55,032 nt of DNA, taken from the NCBI GenBank assembly GCA_015488215.1, contig WFOE01000167.1:1-55032 (forward strand), given 5' to 3'. Position 1 is the stretch's first letter. Every line of letters starts with the position of its first letter. Below are positions 18,085-25,695 of the stretch, piece by piece. Under the pieces are notes generated by a model that worked only from the letters and a program-made list of their open reading frames with translations, had not been told where the DNA came from and did not search any database. This DNA comes from Planctomycetales bacterium (lineage in GTDB: Bacteria > Planctomycetota > Planctomycetia > Pirellulales > S012-138). The position numbers were made by a program, and so were the translations under genes.

Positions 18085-18140
18085 GAAGGCTTGGAGGCGT
18101 GAGCGGGGGCTTCCGCACCGGGCGGAAATCGGCCAGCGGC
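18085..18140 (+). repeat. Partial intergenic repeat upstream of rarA
   Basis: GGCTTGGAGGCGTG and CCGGGCGGAAATCGGC match, on the opposite strand, the module at 28155-28215 (CCACGCCTCCAAGCC and GCCGATTTCCGCCCGG). This shows that the open frame upstream of 18239 is repeat DNA rather than part of RarA. Confidence 0.55.
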
Positions 18141-18238
18141 CCCGTTGCATGACACCCGGCGGCGGTTCTGTTATACAGAAGTTTGAAGAGGCGGTTGCCT
18201 TCTTCCCCCGAGGTAGTTTTTGCGGGAGCCTGCAGGTC

Positions 18239-19609
18239 GTGGCCCGGTCGCAGAACGAAACCCAGTCGCTCTTTGCCCGGCAAGAGGAGGCGCATCGCCG
18301 CGCCGCCCAACCGCTTGCGGCCCGAATGCGCCCCCGTAGCCTGGAGGAGTTCGTCGGCCAGCAGCATTTTCTGGGGCCCGGCAAACTGCTGCGGCGGTTG
18401 CTCCAGGCCGATCGGCTCACTTCGGCCGTGTTTTACGGTCCCCCGGGTACCGGTAAAACGACGCTGGCCCGGGTCATCGCCGCCGAAACCCAAAGCCACT
18501 TCGTGCAGCTCAACGCGGTCACCAGCGGTGTGAAGGAGCTGCGCGAAGTAATCCGGGAAGCTCAGAGTGAACTGGCCCGCTCTGGCCGCCGGACCGTGCT
18601 GTTCGTGGACGAAATCCACCGCTTCAACAAAGCCCAGCAGGACGTGCTGCTGCCCCACGTGGAAGAAGGGACCGTGGTGCTGCTAGGCGCCACGACGCAG
18701 AATCCCTTCTTTGCCCTCACCAGCGCCCTGGTCAGCCGCAGCCATGTGTTTGAGTTTCGCCCCCTGAACGAAGAGGAAATCCTGGAAGTGCTCCGCCGGG
18801 CGCTAAGGGATCCGGAGCGAGGACTAGGGGCCGAGCCGGTCCAGGCCGACCCGGAAGCCCTCCGCTGGCTGGCCCAAGTGTCCGACGGCGATGCGCGCCG
18901 GGCGCTTTCGGCCCTGGAAGTGGCCGTGCTCTCCAGCGACCAGCGCCCGGTGCGGCTCACCCGGGAACTGCTGGCCGAATCCGTGCAGCGCAAGCCCGTG
19001 GTCTATGACCGCCAGGGAGACGCCCACTACGACGCGGCCAGTGCGCTGATCAAAAGCATCCGCGGCTCCGACCCGGACGCAGCCCTGTACTGGCTGGCCT
19101 GGATGCTGGAAGGGGGCGAAGACGTGCGGTTTATCACCCGGCGGCTGGTCATCCTGGCCAGCGAGGACATCGGCAACGCCGACCCGCAGGCCCTTCCCCT
19201 GGCCGTGGCCGCGATGCAGGCGTGCGAGTTCGTCGGCTTGCCCGAGTGCCAACTGACGCTGGCCCAGGCGGTTACCTACCTGGCCTGTGCTCCCAAAAGT
19301 AACGCCGCCACCGAGGCGATTGCCCAGGCCCGAGCCGACGTCCGCCAGGGCCGCCTGGTTCCCGTGCCGGTTCACCTGCGGGACAGGCACTACGCCGGGG
19401 CCAAGCGGCTGGGCCACGGCGAAGGCTATCAGTACGCCCACGCTTCGCCGGAAGGGGTGGTGGCCCAGGACTACCTGGGCGTGGACCGCATCTACTATCG
19501 CCCTCGCCCGCGCGGTTTCGAGCAGGAACTGGCCCGACGGCTGGAACACATCCGCAAGGTGCTTCGCCAAGGACGCACCTCGCCAGAGGAGCAGCAACCG
19601 ACCGAGTGA
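18239..19609 (+). CDS. rarA: Replication-associated recombination protein A (RarA/MgsA AAA+ ATPase)
   Basis: A 456-residue AAA+ ATPase that acts at stalled replication forks, homologous to E. coli RarA and yeast Mgs1. The chosen start is GTG at 18239 because the protein then begins MARSQNETQSLF and reaches PLAARMRPRSLEEFVGQQH at the family's usual distance; the open frame extends to 18083 but that stretch overlaps an intergenic repeat. Walker A is GPPGTGKTT (residues 67-75), Walker B is VLFVDEIHRFN, sensor 1 lies in LLGATTQNPFFALTSAL with its arginine finger in the following SRSHVFEF. The C-terminal MgsA tetramerisation domain is intact (YDAASALIKSIRGSDPDAALYWLA, YQYAHA). Confidence 0.94.
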   Translation: MARSQNETQSLFARQEEAHRRAAQPLAARMRPRSLEEFVGQQHFLGPGKLLRRLLQADRLTSAVFYGPPGTGKTTLARVIAAETQSHFVQLNAVTSGVKELREVIREAQSELARSGRRTVLFVDEIHRFNKAQQDVLLPHVEEGTVVLLGATTQNPFFALTSALVSRSHVFEFRPLNEEEILEVLRRALRDPERGLGAEPVQADPEALRWLAQVSDGDARRALSALEVAVLSSDQRPVRLTRELLAESVQRKPVVYDRQGDAHYDAASALIKSIRGSDPDAALYWLAWMLEGGEDVRFITRRLVILASEDIGNADPQALPLAVAAMQACEFVGLPECQLTLAQAVTYLACAPKSNAATEAIAQARADVRQGRLVPVPVHLRDRHYAGAKRLGHGEGYQYAHASPEGVVAQDYLGVDRIYYRPRPRGFEQELARRLEHIRKVLRQGRTSPEEQQPTE

Positions 19610-19806
19610 GGAACGCATCGCTTGCGGCTGCGGTTTTTCCGACGCGGCCTGGCGGCACCTCGGACCATGCGCCGCCGGGTTCTTCGGCCGGATTGAGTTG
19701 TCGCCCCCGGTGCTTCGGCGGAAAATAACTTGGGAGGGAGTGCGGTCCCCTGGCCCCGGCCGGTTTCGTGGTTTCCGGTACTCGTCCTGGAAAAGGAGCA
19801 TCTCCG

Positions 19807-20919
19807 ATGAGCCTCCGCTGGCAACTGCTCACCGTGGCCGCGTTGCTCCTGATAAGCGGGACGATTATCTGGGTACTGGCCAGTTCGTCGCCCACCCCGG
19901 AGCCGGAATCGCACCGCGGGCAACAGGCGTCGCTGACTCCTGCTGCGGTGGCTTCGCAAAAGCCTTCCTTTCCAAGGGGCACCGGCGACACTCAGCCTCG
20001 GCCGCCCGAGGGTACCGGGAATCCCCAACCCGAACAACCGATCTCCAGCCCCAAAGAACCGCCCCGGCAGTCCATTCCGCCCCGCGAAGACAAACCGGCC
20101 GGCGAGGTAGCCCAGCCCGCGGAACGACTCCCCTTGGTGGCGCCCCCTTCCCGCGCAAACGACCCCCTGGCTCTTTATCCTGGCGAAGAGGAACCTCCCG
20201 CGGGCGAGGAGCAGACTTACGAGGATATCTGGGCCCGGCCGATACCCGTTCCCCCGGAGGCCAAGGGGCTCAAGCGGCTAACCAAGCACAACGGCGTGTG
20301 GATTGACCCGCAGCGGAAGCGGATTGTGATTGCCGGGCGCGTCGTCTGCCGCCGCGGGGCGTTGGAGATGTTCGCCTGCCCCAAACAAACCAAAGAGCAC
20401 GAATCGGTCGTGGCGGTCAACACCAAGGCTTTTGTGGTCCATGCCGCGTTGCTGGCCCTGGGGGTAGAGCCGGGCCGTCCGGTGCAGTTTGCTCCCGATT
20501 ATCGCCCCGCCCAGGGACCGGAAATCCGTGTGCTGGTCTGTTGGACCGATCCCCAAGGGAAACGCCGCTGTGTGCCTGCGCAGAAATGGATTCGCAACGT
20601 GCGCACCGGGCGCGAAATGCAGCAGCCCTGGCTCTTTACCGGCAGCCAGTGGTGGGAAAGCCCCGACGGCAAACAACGCTACTACATGGCCGAGCAGGGG
20701 GATTTCATCTGCGTGTCCAACTTCCCCACGGCGATGATGGACCTGCCCATTCGCAGCAGCAACGCCGCGTCGGCCCTGCTGTTTGCTGCGTTTACCGAAA
20801 GAATCCCCCCGCTGGGAACCGACGTGGCCGTGATCCTGGAACCGGTCAAAAAACCGGCGGCAAAGCCCCGTACCGGCAAAGACAAATCCTCCAAGATGTC
20901 CCCGGCCCCCAAGTCCTAA
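19807..20919 (+). CDS. Membrane-anchored YdjY-domain protein
   Basis: A 370-residue protein. AAGGAG at 19793-19798 sets the start. One N-terminal helix (LLTVAALLLISGTIIWVLA) anchors it; residues of about 30-130 are a Pro/Glu/Ser-rich linker. The C-terminal 240 residues match the planctomycete YdjY-type domain: RKRIVIAGRVVCRRGALEMFACP, KEHESVVAVNTKAFVVHAALLALG, and ADFICVSNFPTAMMDLPI-like text (here GDFICVSNFPTAMMDLPI). E. coli YdjY is a small iron-sulfur-associated lipoprotein; the function of the planctomycete group is unknown. It is followed after 161 bp by another secreted unknown protein. Confidence 0.82.
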   Translation: MSLRWQLLTVAALLLISGTIIWVLASSSPTPEPESHRGQQASLTPAAVASQKPSFPRGTGDTQPRPPEGTGNPQPEQPISSPKEPPRQSIPPREDKPAGEVAQPAERLPLVAPPSRANDPLALYPGEEEPPAGEEQTYEDIWARPIPVPPEAKGLKRLTKHNGVWIDPQRKRIVIAGRVVCRRGALEMFACPKQTKEHESVVAVNTKAFVVHAALLALGVEPGRPVQFAPDYRPAQGPEIRVLVCWTDPQGKRRCVPAQKWIRNVRTGREMQQPWLFTGSQWWESPDGKQRYYMAEQGDFICVSNFPTAMMDLPIRSSNAASALLFAAFTERIPPLGTDVAVILEPVKKPAAKPRTGKDKSSKMSPAPKS

Positions 20920-21080
20920 GCTCCCGCGACAACCGGCCTGTCGGCGTCATTTCGTGGGCGGTTGTCCTTCGTCCGCTTCTCGTGGGAAAGGGGCAGAAAA
21001 TGCAGTAGGATAGAAATATCCGGCGGCATGCCGTTTTCACGGGGCTAGGTCCCCTGCCCGGGGCATAGGAGTGTGTGGCG

Positions 21081-22388
21081 ATGAGCTTCCGGCCGAGCTT
21101 TCCCTCCGTTCTGGTTCTTGGCGCGGTGTTGGTTCTGGTCGTAGCCGGACCGGGGTGGCCGAGTGTGCTGGCCGAACAAGAGCCTCCCTCGGCCCAGCAG
21201 GTTCGCCGCCTGGTCCGCCAATTAGGCAGCCCCCGGCTGGAACAGCGCCAGCAGGCCGAACAGGAACTGATCCGGCTCGGACCGACCGTGCTGCCGCTGT
21301 TGCCTCGGGCCGAATCGCTTCCGGCCGAAGTGGCCAACCGCCTGCGCCGCATCCGGCATCAGCTCCAGTTACGCCAGGCGGAACAAATGGTTTCCGGCAG
21401 CCGGGTCACCCTGCAAGGAGAGATGACGCTAGCCCACGCCCTGCAAGTTTTACAAAAACAAAGCGGCAACCGGATGCTGGACTACCGGGAACGCTTCGGC
21501 CAGCAGGCCGACAACCCCAGGCTCAAGCTCGACATCGGCCGCCGGTTGTTCTGGCAGGCAGTGGACCAACTGTGCGACCAGGCCGGATTGACCGTTTACG
21601 GCTATCCGGAACAACCAGCCGTGGCCCTGGTGGTCCGCCCGCCCGACGTTCTGCCGATGAAAGAGCGCATCGTTCATTACCATGGCGCTTTCCGGTTCGA
21701 GGCCCTGAGCTGCTTTGCCGTGCGGCAGTTGCAGCAGCGGGGAGCATCGCACACTTCGGTCAAGTTGCAGGTGGCTTGGGAACCCAAGCTCCAGCCCGTA
21801 GCGCTGGAACTCCCCTGGGAGTCGGTCGAAGCCCGGACCGACGGGGGGCAGGCGCTGCGGCTCGACCGGCCCGGTTCGCTGGTGGTGGAGCTAGTGCCGG
21901 GAGCCCCGTCGGAAATCACCCTGCCGCTGGGCGAGGTCCCCCGAGCTGCCCGCCGCCTGGAGCATCTACGAGGCCGGCTCCAGGTGTTGCTGGCCGGAAC
22001 CCGCGAAAAGTTCGTCTTCGATCCACTGATGAAATCCGTGGGCAAATCGCAGCGGCGCGCTTCGGTGGTGGTTACACTGCACGGGGTGGTACCCAACAAC
22101 CAGACGTGGCAAGTGATGCTGCTGGTGCAGTTCGAAAAGACCGAAGGGGCGCTGGAATCGCACCGCACCTGGATTCTGGACAACCCGGTGCATCTGATCG
22201 ACCCGCAAAACCGCAAAATCCCGCCCGACGGGATGGAAACCTTCCTGCACGAGGAGGACAAAATCGGCATTTCTTACTTCTTCGGTTTGGACCACAAGCC
22301 GGAAAAGTACAAACTTGAATACGAAACCCCGGTGGTGATCCTCAAACAAAACGTGCCGTGGGAACTGAAGAATATCCCGTTGCCCTGA
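21081..22388 (+). CDS. Secreted protein of unknown function
   Basis: A 435-residue protein whose family I do not recognise. TAGGAG at 21066-21071 favours ATG 21081 over GTG 21075. A signal peptide (VLVLGAVLVLVVAGPGWPSVLA) is followed by a short helical repeat-like stretch (QQVRRLVRQLGSPRLEQRQQAEQELIRLGPTVLPLL) that resembles the HEAT-like opening of many secreted planctomycete proteins. The rest is beta-rich and ends in an immunoglobulin-like segment (GVVPNNQTWQVMLLVQFEKTEGALESHRTWILDNPVHLID). It lies 29 bp before the parvulin gene, so the two are probably co-expressed and it could be an isomerase client. Confidence 0.75.
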   Translation: MSFRPSFPSVLVLGAVLVLVVAGPGWPSVLAEQEPPSAQQVRRLVRQLGSPRLEQRQQAEQELIRLGPTVLPLLPRAESLPAEVANRLRRIRHQLQLRQAEQMVSGSRVTLQGEMTLAHALQVLQKQSGNRMLDYRERFGQQADNPRLKLDIGRRLFWQAVDQLCDQAGLTVYGYPEQPAVALVVRPPDVLPMKERIVHYHGAFRFEALSCFAVRQLQQRGASHTSVKLQVAWEPKLQPVALELPWESVEARTDGGQALRLDRPGSLVVELVPGAPSEITLPLGEVPRAARRLEHLRGRLQVLLAGTREKFVFDPLMKSVGKSQRRASVVVTLHGVVPNNQTWQVMLLVQFEKTEGALESHRTWILDNPVHLIDPQNRKIPPDGMETFLHEEDKIGISYFFGLDHKPEKYKLEYETPVVILKQNVPWELKNIPLP

Positions 22389-22417
22389 ACCCACGGACCA
22401 GACAGGGAGCTTGGCAC

Positions 22418-23389
22418 ATGGCCTGGGGCCGATTGCTGCTTTGCTGTTGCATTCTGTTGGGCTGGCCGTGGGCTTGGGCTGCGGCGCAGCCGGGGCAGGA
22501 CTCCGCCGACCAGGCCACCGAAACGGTGGTCGCCTACGTAAACGACCAGCCGGTCTATCTTGCCGAGCTGGATTACCTGATCCGCACCACGTTCCGTCGG
22601 GCGAAGATTCCCCCGGCCGCGTTGCAAAAGCTGCGCACCTGGGCGCTGGAAACCACTGTGCGGCGGATGCTGCTGCTGGACCATCTGCGGCAGCAGGGGA
22701 AAGCCGTCTCGCGGGAAGAGCTAGATAGCCACCTGCGCGACTTTCGTCGCCGCCTGGAAGCCAATCGTTTGAGCCTCCGACAGCATCTGGCCGAAATCGG
22801 GCTGAACGAGGAACAGTTTCGCCGGGCGGTGGATTGGAAGCTCTCCTGGGCCCGGTTCCTGGCGCGCGAGCTGACCGAGGAGAAGCTCCGCCGCTACTTC
22901 GAGCAGCATCGGAAGGAATTCGACGGCACGCGGCTCCGTGTGGCCCATCTGCTGCTGAAAGCCGCGCCGGAGGACACCCAAGCCCGGCAGCGGCTGCGCC
23001 GCCAGGCGGAGCAGTTGCGGCAGCAAATTGTCGAGGGCCGGTTGAGCTTCGAAGAAGCCGTGGCCCGGTACTCCCAAGGAACCCGGCAAAACGGCGGCCA
23101 GTTGGGCTGGATTGCCCGGCACGGTGATATGCCCGAGCCGTTCGCCCGAGCGGCGTTTGCCTTGGAGCCGGGGCAGCTCAGCCCGGCGGTGGAAACCCCG
23201 GCCGGAATCCATCTACTCCGCGTGCTGGAGGTGAAGCCTGGCGAAAAGACGTTCGAGCAAGTTCGAAGTGCGGTGCGTCGGGCGGCCGCCCGAGAGCTGT
23301 TTTGGAAACTTTCCACGCCGCTTTTGCAGCAGGCCCAAATCCGCACCACAGGCCGAGTGCCCTGGCCTTCCCGGACCGGGAGCCGCTAA
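22418..23389 (+). CDS. Periplasmic parvulin-type peptidyl-prolyl isomerase (SurA/PrsA-like)
   Basis: A 323-residue protein with a signal peptide (MAWGRLLLCCCILLGWPWAWA). An N-terminal SurA-like helical chaperone region (VVAYVNDQPVYLAELDYLI to LTEEKLRRYFEQHRKEF) precedes one rotamase domain at about residues 175-272, with VAHLLLKA, FEEAVARYSQGT, NGGQLGWIARHGDMPEPFARAAFAL and GIHLLRVLEV. Such proteins assist folding of exported proteins. AGGGAG at 22404-22409 supports the start. Only one rotamase domain is present, where E. coli SurA has two. It follows the unknown secreted protein by 29 bp. Confidence 0.9.
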   Translation: MAWGRLLLCCCILLGWPWAWAAAQPGQDSADQATETVVAYVNDQPVYLAELDYLIRTTFRRAKIPPAALQKLRTWALETTVRRMLLLDHLRQQGKAVSREELDSHLRDFRRRLEANRLSLRQHLAEIGLNEEQFRRAVDWKLSWARFLARELTEEKLRRYFEQHRKEFDGTRLRVAHLLLKAAPEDTQARQRLRRQAEQLRQQIVEGRLSFEEAVARYSQGTRQNGGQLGWIARHGDMPEPFARAAFALEPGQLSPAVETPAGIHLLRVLEVKPGEKTFEQVRSAVRRAAARELFWKLSTPLLQQAQIRTTGRVPWPSRTGSR

Positions 23390-23464
23390 AGTAAGCACAA
23401 GCTGCGGCAGCTTGCCCGGCGGGCAAGTTCACGCCTTCCAGGCTTTTCGAGGGTCCACTACGCG

Positions 23465-24169
23465 GTGAGTCTCCACGAATCTCCGCCCCCGGCACAGGAA
23501 CCGCCGGATGATTACGAGTGGTGGCAACTGGAGCTATTCCCGCCTCCCGGGGCCACGCGGCAGCACCACGTGGTGCTGGAACCGTACAGCCGGCGGCCGC
23601 CGGGGCTGGTGTTCGCTCTGGGGATTCTGGCCGCGGTGTTCGGTGGCGTGGCCACGCTGGAACACCGCAGCGGCCTGACCCAGCAAGTGATGGGAGCCGT
23701 GGTGCTCTTTGCCGGGACGGCGGCTACCGCCCGGGCGTGGTGGATTATCCGCACCCAGCGCCGCAGCGGTCCTCCGCGGCTGGTTGTTTCGGTCCAGCCG
23801 GTTTTCATCGGCGAGCGGTTCACGGTTCGGTTCGAGCAGTTTTATCGCCGCAGATGTTCGTTGCAGCACGTGGCGTTGTACCTGCGCTGCGTGGAAGAAG
23901 CCCGCTGGCAAAAAGGAGAGCAGCGCCTGCGCGAGCAGGTGGAAATCCACGCTCGGCAGCATCTGCTCGTTCCGGCCAGAGAAGTGGCCCCCGGAACGCG
24001 CCTCAACGGCAAGGTAGAGTTGTGTGTGCCGGACCAGGCCATGCACAGCTTTTCGGCCCCGCACAACCAGGTCCGCTGGCTGTTGGAGCTGGAGATTGCC
24101 GTTGCAGGCCGCGAGGCCTATCGGGAACAATTTCCCCTGCTGGTGGCTCCTCGCCGCGTAGGAAGCTGA
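23465..24169 (+). CDS. Two-helix membrane protein with an arrestin-like C-terminal domain (A)
   Basis: A 234-residue protein starting at GTG 23465 with only a weak ribosome site. A Pro-rich cytoplasmic N-terminus (about 45 residues) is followed by two membrane helices (about 47-65 and 73-95) and a C-terminal beta-rich domain (104-234). That domain begins RLVVSVQPVFIGERFTVRFEQ and ends with VPDQAMHSFSAPHNQVRWLLELE and FPLLVAP. The same opening and ending occur in the next gene and, in shorter form, in the third gene; the pattern (P-x-S/H-x-x-G/A ... W-x-l-E-v ... F-x-l) is that of arrestin/Spo0M-fold proteins. Function unknown. The next gene is separated by a 349-bp repeat-filled gap. Confidence 0.72.
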   Translation: MSLHESPPPAQEPPDDYEWWQLELFPPPGATRQHHVVLEPYSRRPPGLVFALGILAAVFGGVATLEHRSGLTQQVMGAVVLFAGTAATARAWWIIRTQRRSGPPRLVVSVQPVFIGERFTVRFEQFYRRRCSLQHVALYLRCVEEARWQKGEQRLREQVEIHARQHLLVPAREVAPGTRLNGKVELCVPDQAMHSFSAPHNQVRWLLELEIAVAGREAYREQFPLLVAPRRVGS

Positions 24170-24191
24170 CCCGAGGGAAACCGTCGGCCCC

Positions 24192-24308
24192 GGCGAGCCG
24201 CCGACTTGAGTCGGCGGAGGACGGCAGGGCCGTCGGCGACTGGGTGCTTCCGCACCGAGGGCGTGGAGGCATGGAGACGTGGGGAGATGGGGGGAGAGCT
24301 TCCGCTCC
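24192..24308 (-). repeat. Composite intergenic repeat, hairpin and GGAA-loop modules
   Basis: Read on the minus strand this has GGAGC-GGAA-GCTC at 24308-24295, a purine/pyrimidine-biased run of TCTCCCCAC-type text, GTGC-GGAA-GCAC (24255-24244), CAGTCGCCGACGGC, and a 20-bp palindrome CCGCCGACT-CA-AGTCGGCGG (24217-24198) closed by GGCTCGCC. The same order occurs at 27990-28055 and 28170-28215. Confidence 0.75.
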
Positions 24309-24339
24309 AACGCAAGGAGAAACGATGATTCTCGCAAAC

Positions 24340-24426
24340 GGCGAGCCGCCAGCTTTAGCTGGCGGAGGAAAAACACCAATAAGCGCTTTTCACCGGTTCT
24401 TCCCGGACTGAAGTCCGGGGCTCGCC
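24340..24426 (-). repeat. Two-hairpin intergenic element, copy 1
   Basis: An 87-bp element bounded by GGCGAGCC (24340-24347) and GGCTCGCC (24419-24426). It contains the palindromes CCGCCAGCT-TT-AGCTGGCGG (24346-24365) and CCCGGACT-GA-AGTCCGGG (24402-24419), with a spacer that on the minus strand reads ACCGGTGAAAAGCGCTT and TTTTTCCTCC. Copies with the same architecture are at 35422, 37652 and, degenerate, 46151. The 349-bp gap 24170-24518 consists almost wholly of this and the preceding repeat. Confidence 0.85.
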
Positions 24427-24518
24427 GTGAAGGCCCAGGGCTCGCCGAAGCGCCGAGGGGAACGTCAGTTAGCATGTTCAAAGACGATTGGCTGGGTACT
24501 TAAAAAGGACACAATCCA

Positions 24519-25247
24519 ATGAGCGACACGGGAGGAAAAGTCGTTGTCGTTTCTTCACCCGACGCGATGCAACGGCTGTACGGGTTGCAAGGCCCGTTCC
24601 CTTCGCCCCACGCCCCTCGGGAAACCCAAGTGGCGCTCAAACCCGCCTCGGGCTGCGGTCTGGCCGTGTTGCTGGCGGTGGGGCTGGCTTTTGTAATGGC
24701 TGGGATCGGCTGGAGCGTGATGCTGCTGATGGACAAAGGGGAGTTCTGGTTCGTCTGGATTTTTGTCGCCGTGTTCGAGCTGGTGGGCCTGGTAATCGTA
24801 GGCGTCGGCGTGGCGCAACTGCTGGCCCGGCGCAAGGTGGAACCGCCCGAGCTGGTCGTTTCGGTCCAACCGCTTTACCTGGGCGAAACGTTCACGGTGC
24901 GCCTGCGCCAGCCGTTCAAAGGGGACTGCCAACTCAACGGAGTAGCCCTGAAGCTGATTTGCCGCGAGGAAGCGACTTACCGCCGGGGCACCAACACCCA
25001 TACGGATCGGCACGAGGTGTTCACCGAATCCTATCCGGTGTTCGGAGCCCAGCACGCTCCGGCCGGCACCGTGTTGGAAAGCGAGATTTCTCTACAGATT
25101 CCCGAAGACGCCATGCACACCTTCGTCGCCTTGCGGAACAAGATTCTGTGGTTGCTGGAGGTCCACGTGGACATCGCCTCCTGGCCGGACTACCGGGAAG
25201 AGTTCCAACTCCAGGTGGCCCCGCGCCGGATGGAATCGGCCACCTGA
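24519..25247 (+). CDS. Two-helix membrane protein with an arrestin-like C-terminal domain (B)
   Basis: A 242-residue paralogue of the protein encoded at 23465. Layout is the same: about 45 residues of N-terminal tail, two membrane helices (about 46-70 and 77-103), and a C-terminal domain from residue 110 that begins ELVVSVQPLYLGETFTVRLRQ and ends with IPEDAMHTFVALRNKILWLLE and FQLQVAP. AAGGA at 24505-24509 precedes the ATG by nine bases. It is followed after 42 bp by the soluble arrestin-like gene and then the ATPase gene, so genes B, C and the ATPase form a tight operon. Function unknown; the fold assignment is inferred from the motif pattern, not from a search. Confidence 0.75.
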   Translation: MSDTGGKVVVVSSPDAMQRLYGLQGPFPSPHAPRETQVALKPASGCGLAVLLAVGLAFVMAGIGWSVMLLMDKGEFWFVWIFVAVFELVGLVIVGVGVAQLLARRKVEPPELVVSVQPLYLGETFTVRLRQPFKGDCQLNGVALKLICREEATYRRGTNTHTDRHEVFTESYPVFGAQHAPAGTVLESEISLQIPEDAMHTFVALRNKILWLLEVHVDIASWPDYREEFQLQVAPRRMESAT

Positions 25248-25289
25248 ACCGTTTGCGAGAAGGAATCATTCGCTAGAAGGAATACTCGC

Positions 25290-25682
25290 ATGGGCAAACC
25301 TACCGCCACCATCGAGCTGGATCCCGGCCCCTGGGCCGACGATCCTCAGTGGGCCGACTGCCGTCCGGCCGAAGGCAACCTGAGCGGCCGCGTGCGGGTG
25401 GATGTGGACGAACCGCTCAACCCGCGGCGGGTCATCTTACGCGTAAAATGGTACACCGAAGGCCGGGGAGATCGGGACGAAGGAATCCTCTGGGAAGAAG
25501 TGGTTCACCAAGGACCGCTTGTCGGTGGGGAGGAGTTCCCCTTTGAAGTCCAACTGCCCGAAGGGCCGTTGAGCTATTCGGGACGGCTAATCAAGATCAT
25601 TTGGGCCGTCGAGGTGCATTTTGACATCGCGTGGCGCAAAGACCCCAAGTTCGAGCAGCGTTTTCGACTGGTCCTGGCCTGA
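25290..25682 (+). CDS. Small soluble arrestin/Spo0M-like protein (C)
   Basis: A 130-residue protein with no signal peptide or membrane helix. The sequence reads as a single beta-sandwich: GNLSGRVRVDVDEPLNPRRVILRVKWYTEGRGDRDEG, then FPFEVQLPEGPLSYSGRLIKIIW and AVEVHFDIAWRKDPKFEQRFRLVLA. The segment with L-P-x-G-P-x-S-Y-x-G followed by I-x-W-x-V-E-V is typical of Spo0M/arrestin-fold proteins. It aligns by eye with the C-terminal domains of the two upstream membrane proteins. AGAAGGA at 25275-25281 supports the start. The ATPase gene begins 13 bp after its stop. Confidence 0.75.
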   Translation: MGKPTATIELDPGPWADDPQWADCRPAEGNLSGRVRVDVDEPLNPRRVILRVKWYTEGRGDRDEGILWEEVVHQGPLVGGEEFPFEVQLPEGPLSYSGRLIKIIWAVEVHFDIAWRKDPKFEQRFRLVLA

Positions 25683-25695
25683 GGCGGGTAAGGCG

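Noticed and set aside
18145-18177. TTGCAT ... TATACA as a promoter for rarA
   Set aside because: The spacing is 21 bp, too long for a normal sigma70 promoter, so it was not listed.
24170-24518. Insertion sequence in the arrestin-like cassette
   Set aside because: No transposase frame or target duplication is visible; the gap is explained by intergenic repeat modules.
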